Assembly: GCA_014584345.1 (NCBI GenBank)
Contig: JACTNB010000010.1
Span: forward strand, 1 to 25,114
Source: Planctomycetota bacterium
GTDB lineage: Bacteria > Planctomycetota > Planctomycetia > Planctomycetales > Planctomycetaceae
Direction: 5' to 3'
DNA: 25,114 nt
Numbering within the stretch: position 1 is the first letter of the stretch; each line of letters starts with the position of its first letter. Made by a program: the position numbers and the translations under genes. The notes beneath the pieces were generated by a model. The model searched no databases and was not told where the DNA came from. It worked only from the letters and a program-made list of their open reading frames with translations. Below, one piece after another: positions 1-7,740 of this stretch.

Positions 1-325
1 CACAAACTGAAGCAGAACGTGATTTGGCATGATGACAAACCCATGGCAGTGAGCCTTGAATGACGTGAGTTGTTTGTCGAGATTCCCCAAAACGATTCGT
101 CAGATTCGGTCATGACCGAGAAGTCTGCGACGTCGATAGCAAGAGAACGTTACAAAATGAACGTAGTTCTGATCTTCAAAGACGCGGCGACGTGTTGACA
201 TCTCACGATCATCCCATCCATCCGGTGCAAAATGCAAGACCGCTTGTGACTGCGTCACCCAGAGGTAAACCTCTGGGCCATCCCGCCGCGATTCAGTTCA
301 TCGGCGAGGCTGCCCGGGAATGCTC
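1..325. other. gene-poor stretch at window edge
   Basis: No convincing gene was found here. Frame 1 on the plus strand is open for 20 codons from the first base and stops at 61-63, so it could be the C-terminal tail of a gene that begins outside the window, but 20 residues without a recognisable motif prove nothing. The right end (about 270-325) has traces of the decayed transposase described separately: on the minus strand a different frame still reads LADELNR, which would follow on from the transposase start after a frameshift. Confidence 0.4.
258..277. repeat. perfect 8-bp hairpin
   Basis: CCCAGAGG and CCTCTGGG form a perfect 8-bp inverted repeat around a 4-base TAAA loop. No T-run follows on either strand, so it is not a standard Rho-independent terminator. 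It lies beside the IS30-type remnant and could be part of that element or a small repeat. The function is unknown. Confidence 0.5.
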
Positions 326-385
326 TCAGGGTTGCATTTGAGCTATCGTTTCGCGTTCCTCGGCGGTAAGCTGCGTGTATGACAT
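326..385 (-). pseudogene. IS30-family transposase N-terminal remnant
   Basis: On the minus strand, ATG at 385 opens a 19-codon frame, MSYTQLTAEERETIAQMQP, that stops at 326. This matches the typical start of IS30-family transposases (MSY-x-LT-x-EER-x-x-I), which goes on into a helix-turn-helix. Beyond the stop the same frame reads EHSRAA, and a shifted frame then reads LADELNR, as expected for the following helix-turn-helix (SRAEIADELNRSPSTI-like). So the start of the transposase is present but carries a stop and a frameshift, and no catalytic part follows within the window. It is a dead insertion-sequence fragment. The family call comes from motif memory, not alignment. Confidence 0.55.
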
Positions 386-496
386 TCGTGGTTTCCTCTT
401 GAAGGATCGATGGTCGTTTGGTCAAAACAAACCATCCCACGAATTTCATTTTTTTGCCACCAACCCGTGCACTTCAGAATTCAATCCACCTGTTCT

Positions 497-2185
497 TCAT
501 GGTGCAGAGAGACAAAGCCCGAGGATGCCGGTGACCGTCACATAGTAGAGAAACAGCAGAGAGGTTTTCCGAAGAACGTCCCCCTCGCGGCCGTTCAGTC
601 CCACGACGGCACAGGCTGCCACCACGTTGTGCACGCAAATGACATTGCCGGCAGCCCCTCCCACTGCCTGTAAGGCCACGCCCCAAAGGGGGTTGGTCTC
701 GATTCGGAGTGCAGCCTGAAACTGGAACAGGGAAAACATCATATTACTGATGGTGTTGCTTCCGGCGACAAAGGCGCCCATGCCGCCGATGAGGGGGGCA
801 AACATCGGCCAGGCGGAACCGGACAAGTTGGCGACCGCATCCGCCAGGGCCGTCGGCATGGCTGGGAGTCCGGCGGCGCCTGCGTTTGAATTGATGAAGA
901 TCTGAACCATCGGCACGGTAAACACAAGTGCCATAGATGCAGGGATTAATGTTTTGCAGGATTGTCGCCACACACCCATATAAACACGAGGCGTCATGCC
1001 GTGCAGCAGGAAGGTCAACAGTGAAGCGAGAATGAAAACGAAACCAGGAAGATACAAGACAGGGACGGGTGTGATAGAAATTGTTGATCCGAGCACATTT
1101 TGCCAGGCTGTGCCGGTGTAAGGAATCGTGAAGGATTTCAACAGGCTGTCGAGACCGAGTCCAGGCAGGCGGGTCAGCACCAGCAGCAGGGCGGTAAACA
1201 GATAAGGGGCCCAGGCCCGAGTTGCGGACATCTCGCGGACGGCGCAGTTGGCCGATGAATCGGAAGTGCCGAGAAAGCCACCCCAGTGATCGGGCCAGGT
1301 ATCCCGATCGGGAAAATCCCAGCATTCCCGGGGGAGCAGGAAACCGGCTCGAGCAGCCGGAACGACAATCAACATCCCCAAAAGCGAACCGATCAATGTG
1401 GGAAACTCCGGCCCGATCCAGCAGGCGATGAGCACATACGGAATGATCATTGCAAGTGCGGCGAACAGGGCAAATTTCCAGATTTTCAACCCTTCCAGAA
1501 AGGATCTCTGGTTGCCGAAGCCGCGGGTAATCATCGCTGCCAGAAAGAGCGGGATCAGCGTACCAGCCACGGCATGCAGCAGGGCGACTTTCATGCCGAT
1601 GTTCCGCAGCAGATAGCTCCAGGTTTCGATGCCGTGGGCCGAGGAATAGGCGAGAACATCCGCATGCTGCTCGAGGCCCTTGGAAACTCCAATTAGAATA
1701 GGCGTTCCCACCGCGCCAAAGGAAACGGGAGTTGATTGAATCATCATACCCGCGATCACGGCGGCCAGAGGTGGGAACCCCATGCCGACCAGCAAGGGAA
1801 CGCAGATGACCGCGGGAGTTCCGAAGCCTGCGGCCCCCTCCATGAATGCACCAAACAGCCAGGCGATAATGATGACCTGGACGCGCCGATCGGGGCTGAT
1901 GGAAGTGAAGCCGGAGCGAATCACACTCAAGCCGCCGCTGCTGGTGAGTGTGTTCAATAACAGGATCGCGCCAAAGATGATGTAAAGCAGACTGCAGCAG
2001 GTCACCAGTCCATTCAGCGAGGCTGCCAGGATCTGATTCAGTTCGATTTGCCAGTAGAGTAATGCAACCGAAAAAGCAGACAGATACGACAGCGGCATCA
2101 CGAATCGGACGGGCCAGCGCAGCCCCACCAGGCAGATTCCCACGAGCAGGATTGGCAGTAGTGCCAGTGTCAAGGTTAACAGCAT
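497..2185 (-). CDS. LctP-family L-lactate/glycolate permease
   Basis: Integral membrane proton symporter for 2-hydroxy acids such as lactate or glycolate, 562 residues, the usual length of the LctP family. The protein is almost entirely hydrophobic helices (about 12-14). It carries the family hallmark EGAAGFGTP (residues about 116-124) and a C-terminal GAFVAGSNTISN segment followed by a conserved NV-x-C-x-HNVVAA stretch. A GTG at 2236 would add 17 residues, but I chose ATG 2185 because GGGAG lies 5-6 bases upstream and the protein then begins directly with a membrane helix. It lies 57 bp downstream of the bicupin gene on the same strand, so the two are probably one transcript. Substrate cannot be set from sequence. 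The divergent catabolic operon suggests a 2-hydroxy acid that is made or used by that pathway. Confidence 0.9.
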   Translation of the reverse strand: MLLTLTLALLPILLVGICLVGLRWPVRFVMPLSYLSAFSVALLYWQIELNQILAASLNGLVTCCSLLYIIFGAILLLNTLTSSGGLSVIRSGFTSISPDRRVQVIIIAWLFGAFMEGAAGFGTPAVICVPLLVGMGFPPLAAVIAGMMIQSTPVSFGAVGTPILIGVSKGLEQHADVLAYSSAHGIETWSYLLRNIGMKVALLHAVAGTLIPLFLAAMITRGFGNQRSFLEGLKIWKFALFAALAMIIPYVLIACWIGPEFPTLIGSLLGMLIVVPAARAGFLLPRECWDFPDRDTWPDHWGGFLGTSDSSANCAVREMSATRAWAPYLFTALLLVLTRLPGLGLDSLLKSFTIPYTGTAWQNVLGSTISITPVPVLYLPGFVFILASLLTFLLHGMTPRVYMGVWRQSCKTLIPASMALVFTVPMVQIFINSNAGAAGLPAMPTALADAVANLSGSAWPMFAPLIGGMGAFVAGSNTISNMMFSLFQFQAALRIETNPLWGVALQAVGGAAGNVICVHNVVAACAVVGLNGREGDVLRKTSLLFLYYVTVTGILGLCLSAP

Positions 2186-2242
2186 CGCTTCTCCCGGCCA
2201 GCCAACAAAGGAGACGGAAAGCAAATAACAGAGCACTGGATC

Positions 2243-3163
2243 TCAGCGGATAAACTGGATATCCAGCGTTCTGAGGTAGGTTTGCAGTCCCGCGTCCTGG
2301 ACAGGAAAGACGTAGGCATCCTGGTCGGATTCATTGTGATGGGAGTGCCACCAGCCCGGGGGGGTGACAAAAACGGAATGGGGGTTCCACTCGGCCCGGA
2401 CCGGATTGATAATATTTCCCTCTGCGTCGATCCGCTCGCCGATCAGTGTGTAGGTGTTGGGGCCAGCGGAAACCGCCAGATCGACGGCGACGGAATTGTG
2501 TCGATGCGGCTTTTGCACCGAATGGGCTGGTAACACATTATACAGCGACCACATGCAGTGAGTCATGGTTCGCGTGGCATCGCTGGCGGGGTTCCCCAGA
2601 ATAATTCCGTTGCGGTTGCGATTCTCCAGGATGCCAGCTTCCCGGATCTTGGCAATTTCACCGTTCAGGTATTCGCTGGAATAATAGGCGGGCTGAAAGC
2701 AGGGGATGGTCGGTTGGACTCCCAGATAGTTTAACAGGGGAGCATCGTGGACCCAGTACAACGCGGCATCCGCTCGCGAAGTATGCGTCACTCCATTGTT
2801 CGTGGGGAGCGTGAAGACATCTCCCTGTTTCCATTCAAGAATGCCCTCGGCGGTTTCCGTCCAACCTTCGCCCCGCATGACGAAGTACACTTCCGAACTG
2901 GACTGGGCATGCACGCGCAGGTTCTGGTGCGGAAGGAGATGCACATAATTGGCCAGCAGGCTGGGGGTGGTCGCCGGGTAGCGCGTGCCCAAGTGTTTTG
3001 ACAGATCGAGTTCTATAACCCCCGTCGCGCCGGTTTCGTGTAATTGGGCGGGAAAAAACTCGATCGGCACCCCAGGGATCCGGGGACTGGCCGCCGCGCC
3101 ATATTCCCAGCTCAACACTTGTTGCTGCCATTGTGCATTCAGGGGGATCTGACTGATGCTCAT
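2243..3163 (-). CDS. bicupin, gentisate 1,2-dioxygenase-like
   Basis: A 306-residue cytosolic protein with two cupin barrels. The N-terminal barrel (about 70-140) has candidate metal ligands H85, E91 and H127. The C-terminal barrel (about 205-290) has KPHRHNS (H220, H222) and PPGWWHSHHNES (H273), a pattern seen in the gentisate/1-hydroxy-2-naphthoate dioxygenase family of Fe(II) ring-cleaving enzymes. Length is a little shorter than typical gentisate dioxygenase (about 340-380), and planctomycete relatives are mostly uncharacterised, so the reaction could also be a non-aromatic oxygenation or isomerisation. The gene is first in a two-gene unit with the permease and is transcribed away from the symporter operon. 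ATG 3163 has only a weak, distant GGAG upstream. Confidence 0.75.
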   Translation of the reverse strand: MSISQIPLNAQWQQQVLSWEYGAAASPRIPGVPIEFFPAQLHETGATGVIELDLSKHLGTRYPATTPSLLANYVHLLPHQNLRVHAQSSSEVYFVMRGEGWTETAEGILEWKQGDVFTLPTNNGVTHTSRADAALYWVHDAPLLNYLGVQPTIPCFQPAYYSSEYLNGEIAKIREAGILENRNRNGIILGNPASDATRTMTHCMWSLYNVLPAHSVQKPHRHNSVAVDLAVSAGPNTYTLIGERIDAEGNIINPVRAEWNPHSVFVTPPGWWHSHHNESDQDAYVFPVQDAGLQTYLRTLDIQFIR

Positions 3164-3549
3164 GCTGTTATTGTCTCCACGGAAATCTGTGTACTGGCCG
3201 CGTAAGTGCCCTGTTGTGGCTTGAATCCTGTTTTATTCTGGCAAGAAGACCCTTAACAATCCAGTCGGATCAGTCCTAACACAAGCCCCCTGTCCTGGCA
3301 GCCGATCAATCCCCGGGGACAGTTTCCCGCACAAGTGGTTTTCTCGACTCCGCGATCGGCTGGAAGCCGGGCCGGTGAGGAACCCAAAGGGGAATGCAGT
3401 ACCTGGATTATTTTATGGGGACTCTTGCATTCAAGGATATCACGTGTGATTGTAGTGTTGGATCTGGGGAATAGCCGGTGTTCGCGAGGCTCCGGAACCT
3501 TGAAGGCGCGGCGTGGTCGCGCGGGGAGGGACTGAAAGGAGAAGTGCGG
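3164..3549. promoter_or_regulatory. divergent intergenic control region
   Basis: 386 bases separate the start of the bicupin (minus strand) from the start of the symporter (plus strand), so promoters for both units must lie here. A palindromic TCCCCGGGGA lies near 3310-3322, flanked by CTGTCC and GGACAG arms, and could be an operator. No clear -35/-10 pair stands out. No gene was recognised in the interval. Confidence 0.45.
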
Positions 3550-5031
3550 ATGACGTGGCTGGATTGGGGAGTCTTGGCGGGCTATGGGTGCCTGATGCTG
3601 GGGATTGGATTGTACTTCTCTCGGCGCAACCAGACGGCTGAAGATTATCTGCTGGGGGGACACCGGATTTCACCCATCACCCTGGGGCTTTCGCTGTTCG
3701 CGACCTTGCTGAGCACGCTGACATATCTGGGGATACCGGGGGAGATGATATCGCATGGGCCGATGATGATTACACAATTGGCAGCCCATCCCCTGATCTT
3801 CCTGATCGTCGGATATGGATTGATTCCCGTACTAATGCGTCAACCGGTGACCAGTGCCTACGAATTGCTGGAGTCACGTCTGGGATTGAGTATTCGGTTG
3901 GCGGGCGCGGGGGTCTTCCTGCTGTTGCGTCTGGGATGGCTGGCGACAATTGTGTACGCGACAAGCCGAGTCGTGCTGGTCCCCTTGCTGGGGATTGATC
4001 CCGGTTGGACGCCACTGCTGTGTATTGCCTTGGGGGGCATGGCCGCGACGTATTCTTCCTGGGGAGGGCTGAAGGCGGTGGTGGTGACCGATGCGGTGCA
4101 ATCGTTAACGATGCTGGTAGGGGCAATTGCCACGGTGACGGTAATTACGGTGCGCATGGGTGGTGTGGCGGCGTGGTGGCCGAGCGCGTGGCCGATGCAC
4201 TGGCAGGAGCCGAGTTGGGGGTTTGATCCCCAGCCGCGACTTTCGTTCGGAATCCTGATGATTTCGATGACCTTGTGGTACGTCTGTACGAATGGATCCG
4301 ATCAGATGTCGATACAGCGATTTCTATCGAATCGTGATGTGCATTCGGCACGCAAGACGCTGGCGGTGGCTCAGTTAACGGACATCAGTGCCTGGTTGCT
4401 GCTAGGGCTGACAGGCGTCGCAGTGCTGGGTTTTTATCAAGCATTGGGTTGTGAAATAGCGGGGCTTGGCAAACCGGACATGGTCGGGGACCAGTATTTT
4501 CCCCGGTTCATCATGACCCAGATGCCTCCGGGACTGGCGGGACTGGTGCTGTCGGCGATATTGTGTGCTGCGTTGTCGAGCATGTCCTCGGGATTGAATT
4601 CCGCATGCGCGGTGCTGGAAAGGGATTTTCTGTCGCGCGGTACAAGCGTGCCTCGGACGGAAGCGGCTGCCGTGCGCCGATTACAGAAGTTAACCTGGCT
4701 GGTTGCCGTGGTGGCCGTTTCCTTAAGCATGCTGAACCTGCTGATACAAGGGAATCTGATAGAACGCTGCTTCAAGCTGATCAATCTGCTGACCGCCCCG
4801 CTGTTCGTTTTGTTTTTTCTGGCGTTGTTCGTCCGCTGGGCGAATGAAACGGGGGCCTGGCTGGGATTGCTGGCGAGCATTGCCACAGCAATCGCAATCG
4901 CGTATTCAACGGAATTGGGATTGCCCTGGGGAATCAGCTTTGTCTGGATGATGCCCTGCGCACTGCTGGTGGGAATAGGTGTGGGAATGCTGGGAAGCTT
5001 GTTGCCGGTGAGGTCGCGGACTGCCCATTAG
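3550..5031 (+). CDS. sodium:solute symporter (SSS family)
   Basis: Na+-driven uptake transporter of the SSS family (SGLT/PutP/sialic acid-type fold), 493 residues with about 13 membrane helices. The N-terminus has the family layout: a first helix, then SRRNQTAEDYLLGG and a helix with LFATLLSTLTYLG. The helix at residues 338-351 contains ALSSMSSGLNS, the serine-rich segment that supplies the second Na+ site in this family. Upstream in-frame codons exist from 3478, but ATG 3550 is preceded by AAAGGAG and starts the normal SSS N-terminus. It is the first gene of a nine-gene run and probably imports the pathway's substrate. SSS members carry sugars, sialic acid, amino acids, carboxylates or choline, and I cannot choose among these. 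Confidence 0.9.
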   Translation: MTWLDWGVLAGYGCLMLGIGLYFSRRNQTAEDYLLGGHRISPITLGLSLFATLLSTLTYLGIPGEMISHGPMMITQLAAHPLIFLIVGYGLIPVLMRQPVTSAYELLESRLGLSIRLAGAGVFLLLRLGWLATIVYATSRVVLVPLLGIDPGWTPLLCIALGGMAATYSSWGGLKAVVVTDAVQSLTMLVGAIATVTVITVRMGGVAAWWPSAWPMHWQEPSWGFDPQPRLSFGILMISMTLWYVCTNGSDQMSIQRFLSNRDVHSARKTLAVAQLTDISAWLLLGLTGVAVLGFYQALGCEIAGLGKPDMVGDQYFPRFIMTQMPPGLAGLVLSAILCAALSSMSSGLNSACAVLERDFLSRGTSVPRTEAAAVRRLQKLTWLVAVVAVSLSMLNLLIQGNLIERCFKLINLLTAPLFVLFFLALFVRWANETGAWLGLLASIATAIAIAYSTELGLPWGISFVWMMPCALLVGIGVGMLGSLLPVRSRTAH

Positions 5032-5057
5032 ATACAGTGTTCCATTTCCGTCGGTAA

Positions 5058-5075
5058 GAGACGCGGCAACGTCTC
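5058..5075 (+). other. small hairpin in symporter-dehydrogenase gap
   Basis: GAGACG and CGTCTC form a 6-bp stem with a 6-base loop in the 148-base gap between the symporter and the aldehyde dehydrogenase. There is no T-run after it, so it is not a standard terminator. It may be a processing or attenuation site within the operon, or chance. Confidence 0.25.
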
Positions 5076-5179
5076 CGTCACGCGGACGCGGTTGTGGGGG
5101 GGGAGCGAAGGGCGAGAAGTGGGAATTCGATTTGCGTAATACGCCCGAAACATCGGGCCTGGTCTGGGGAGGAGCGAGC

Positions 5180-6640
5180 ATGAAGCAATTGTATATTGAT
5201 GGCGGGTGGTGCGCGGGGGCGGGCGGGCGGATCTGGACGGTCACGAATCCGGCGACTGGCGCGCCTCTGGCGGATGTGGCGGTGGCAAGCGAGGAGGATG
5301 TCGATCGAGCGGTTCAGGCGGCGCGGCGGGCCTTCGACGAGGGACCTTGGCCGCGGTGGGATCCCTTGTTGCGGGGGCGGATGCTGCGTCAACTGGCGGA
5401 CGGGATTCGCGCGCGGCTGGATGAATTCGCGATGACCGACACCCTGAACGTGGGGAAGCCGATTCGAGATACGCGCGGCTTTGACGTGCCGTGCGCGGCG
5501 GATCTGTTCGAAAGTTATGCGGGCCTGACAGACAAAATCGCCGGGAAATGCTTTGGTACGTTGCCGGATAATCTCACGCTGCAAATCAGGGAACCGATGG
5601 GGGTGATAGCGGCGGTTGTCCCCTGGAATTTTCCGCTGACCAATGCGGCCATCAAGCTGGCACCGATCCTGGCGTGCGGGAATACGGTGGTATTGAAGCC
5701 TTCGGAAGTGTCGCCCTTGTCGGCGTTGCTGCTGGCAGAGGTGGCGCATGAAATTGGATTTCCTCCCGGTGTGTTGAATGTGGTGCACGGGACGGGAGCG
5801 GAAACGGGGACCGCGCTGGTGCGACACCCCGGCGTGAACAAGATCACGTTTACGGGACGGCATCAGACGGGCCTGCAGATGCTGGAAGCGGCGAAGTCCG
5901 GGATGAAAGGGGTGATGCTGGAACTGGGAGGCAAAACGCCGAGCCTGGTATTGCCCGACGCGCCCGTGGACCAGGTGGTCAATGGAGTGATTACAGGGAT
6001 CTTTTACAACCTGGGCCAGGTCTGCGTGGCCGGTTCGCGTCTGCTGGTGCACGCGGATCAACACGACGACCTGCTGGAGCGCATTGTTACCAAGGTGCAA
6101 GGGTTGCGTCAGGGAGACCCGACCGATCCCGCGAATCACCTGGGTTGCCTGGCGACACCTCAGCATTGCCAGACGGTGCGGCGTTATGTCGAACAGGCCC
6201 AGTGTGAGGGAGCCCGTTGTGTGGTGTCGGGTGAGAATCCGCCGCCCGAGCGTGCCTGTTTTCATCCGCCGGTAATCTTTGATGGCGTCTTGCCCGGGAT
6301 GACGATTGCCCGTGAAGAAGTGTTTGGTCCCGTGTTGAGCGTATTGACGTATCGGGATGAAGAGGAAGCCATCCGCATGGCAAACGACTGCGACTTCGGA
6401 CTGATGGCGAATTTGTGGACTACCGATGGGACGCGGGCCTTGCGGATTGCCCGGCAGTTGCAGGCGGGGCGAATTGCGATCAATGGCGGAGGCGCGCTGC
6501 GTCCGAACGTGCCCGTGTACGGATACAAAATGAGTGGAATCGGCGCGGAACTTGGCTTTGAGGAAGCCGTGCATGAATATACAAATTCAAAAGCGATCCT
6601 GTATTCGCTTTCCACGGAGAAATCGCCATGGCCGGAGTAG
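5180..6640 (+). CDS. NAD(P)-dependent aldehyde dehydrogenase
   Basis: Oxidises an aldehyde to the carboxylic acid with NAD(P)+. It has 486 residues, normal for the ALDH superfamily and closest in style to the betaine-aldehyde/general ALDH group. Catalytic and cofactor residues are all visible: N150 in PWNFPL, K173 in LKPSE, general base E249 in LELGGK, nucleophile C282 in GQVCVAGSR and E380 in EEVFGPV. The usual FTGST/E loop is FTGRHQTG here, a substitution near the nicotinamide site. ATG 5180 is chosen because GGGGAGGAG precedes it. An in-frame upstream start at 5132 lacks this. The stop overlaps the next gene by 13 bp, pointing to coupled translation. The aldehyde may come from the aldolase or the PLP enzyme of the same operon. 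Confidence 0.93.
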   Translation: MKQLYIDGGWCAGAGGRIWTVTNPATGAPLADVAVASEEDVDRAVQAARRAFDEGPWPRWDPLLRGRMLRQLADGIRARLDEFAMTDTLNVGKPIRDTRGFDVPCAADLFESYAGLTDKIAGKCFGTLPDNLTLQIREPMGVIAAVVPWNFPLTNAAIKLAPILACGNTVVLKPSEVSPLSALLLAEVAHEIGFPPGVLNVVHGTGAETGTALVRHPGVNKITFTGRHQTGLQMLEAAKSGMKGVMLELGGKTPSLVLPDAPVDQVVNGVITGIFYNLGQVCVAGSRLLVHADQHDDLLERIVTKVQGLRQGDPTDPANHLGCLATPQHCQTVRRYVEQAQCEGARCVVSGENPPPERACFHPPVIFDGVLPGMTIAREEVFGPVLSVLTYRDEEEAIRMANDCDFGLMANLWTTDGTRALRIARQLQAGRIAINGGGALRPNVPVYGYKMSGIGAELGFEEAVHEYTNSKAILYSLSTEKSPWPE

Positions 6641-7740
6641 AGGTGAGTTCCGAAAACGATTCACGCATGGGATGTCTAGTCGAAGACCTCGACACACCGA
6701 CGTTACTGTTGGACCGTGCCGCCAGCGACCGCAATCTTGCCAGAATGGCGGAGTTTTTTCGCGAACGCCCCGCGAAGTTGCGACCGCATTTCAAGAACCA
6801 TAAATGCGTCCGTCTGGCGCGCCGGCAACTGGCCCTGGGGGCCGTGGGCATGACCTGCGCGAAGCTCGGCGAAGCGGAAGTGCTGGTGGAACATGGCATC
6901 CAGGACGTGCTGATCGCGAATCAAGTGGTAGGTAGCGCGAAAACCGCGCGGCTGGCGCGACTGGCCCTGCGTGCGCGGGTGGGAGTGGCGGTGGATCACT
7001 GGGATCAGGTGAATGCGATCTCTCGGGCAGCGGAGGCGAGCGGTTCCACGGTGCGGGTGCTGGTGGAGGTGGATATCGGCATGGGGCGGTGCGGCGTCGC
7101 AGCGGGAGCACCTGCCCTGGAACTGGCCCGGCGGATACTCGAATTACCGGGTGTGGAGTTCGCGGGGTTGCAGGCCTTCGAGGGGCATCTGGTGAATGTG
7201 CTGGATCGCGCGGAACGAACGGAGCGTTCCCGCGCGGCGATGCAACTGGCGCTCGACACGCGGGACCTGCTGGAAACGGAAGGCATCCCGGTGGGGTGTA
7301 TCAGCGGCTGTTCGAGTGCCACCTACGACAGCACGGGAATTCTGCCAGGCGTGGACGAAATTCAGGCGGGGAGCTATGCCACGATGGATCGGCAATATCA
7401 TCGTCTCGTGCCGGAGTTTGAAATTGCGTTATCCGTACTGGTCCGCGTCATCAGTCGTCCCGCTGCGGACAAGGCGGTACTGGATGTGGGGGTGAAAGGG
7501 GCCGGTAGTGAATTTGGAGTACCCGAGATCCGTGGTTATCCCGAAGTAGAAATTCCGTTCTTTCTGGCCGAGGAACATGCGGTGATCCGCAATGTGCCGG
7601 ACTGGCGCATCGGGCAAGTGTTGCAATTGATACCCAGCCACTCGTGCACCACCTGCAACCTGTATCGCGAACTGGTGGTGCATGAAGAGGGGCGCGTGGT
7701 CGATATCTGGCCGATCGAGGCCGCGGGGAGACTGGCATGA
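6628..7740 (+). CDS. fold-III PLP enzyme, D-serine dehydratase/D-threonine aldolase-like
   Basis: A 370-residue enzyme with the alanine-racemase-type barrel of the DSD1/D-threonine aldolase family, which acts on D-3-hydroxy amino acids by dehydration or retro-aldol cleavage. The PLP lysine is K56 in RPHFKNHK. Near the C-terminus PSHSCTTCN supplies H338 and C340, at the two positions that bind the metal in this family. Eukaryotic-type D-serine dehydratase uses His and Cys there, while D-threonine aldolase uses His and Asp, so the His-Cys pair favours a dehydratase-like active site. GCSSATYDSTG and EIQAGSYATMDRQY are also family-typical. The gene overlaps the ALDH gene by 13 bp and the next gene by 4 bp (ATGA). 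The true substrate is unknown, and a 3-hydroxy-D-amino acid is the natural guess. Confidence 0.85.
   Translation: MAGVEVSSENDSRMGCLVEDLDTPTLLLDRAASDRNLARMAEFFRERPAKLRPHFKNHKCVRLARRQLALGAVGMTCAKLGEAEVLVEHGIQDVLIANQVVGSAKTARLARLALRARVGVAVDHWDQVNAISRAAEASGSTVRVLVEVDIGMGRCGVAAGAPALELARRILELPGVEFAGLQAFEGHLVNVLDRAERTERSRAAMQLALDTRDLLETEGIPVGCISGCSSATYDSTGILPGVDEIQAGSYATMDRQYHRLVPEFEIALSVLVRVISRPAADKAVLDVGVKGAGSEFGVPEIRGYPEVEIPFFLAEEHAVIRNVPDWRIGQVLQLIPSHSCTTCNLYRELVVHEEGRVVDIWPIEAAGRLA

Noticed and set aside
410..673. Plus-strand open frame of 87 codons near the permease end
   Set aside because: Cys/His-rich random composition, overlaps the permease C-terminus on the other strand, no ribosome-binding site.
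5078..6574. Open frame of about 498 codons on the minus strand opposite the aldehyde dehydrogenase
   Set aside because: The translation is rich in Arg, His, Gln and Pro with no domain motif, typical of the antisense of a GC-rich gene. The plus strand encodes a complete ALDH with all catalytic residues.
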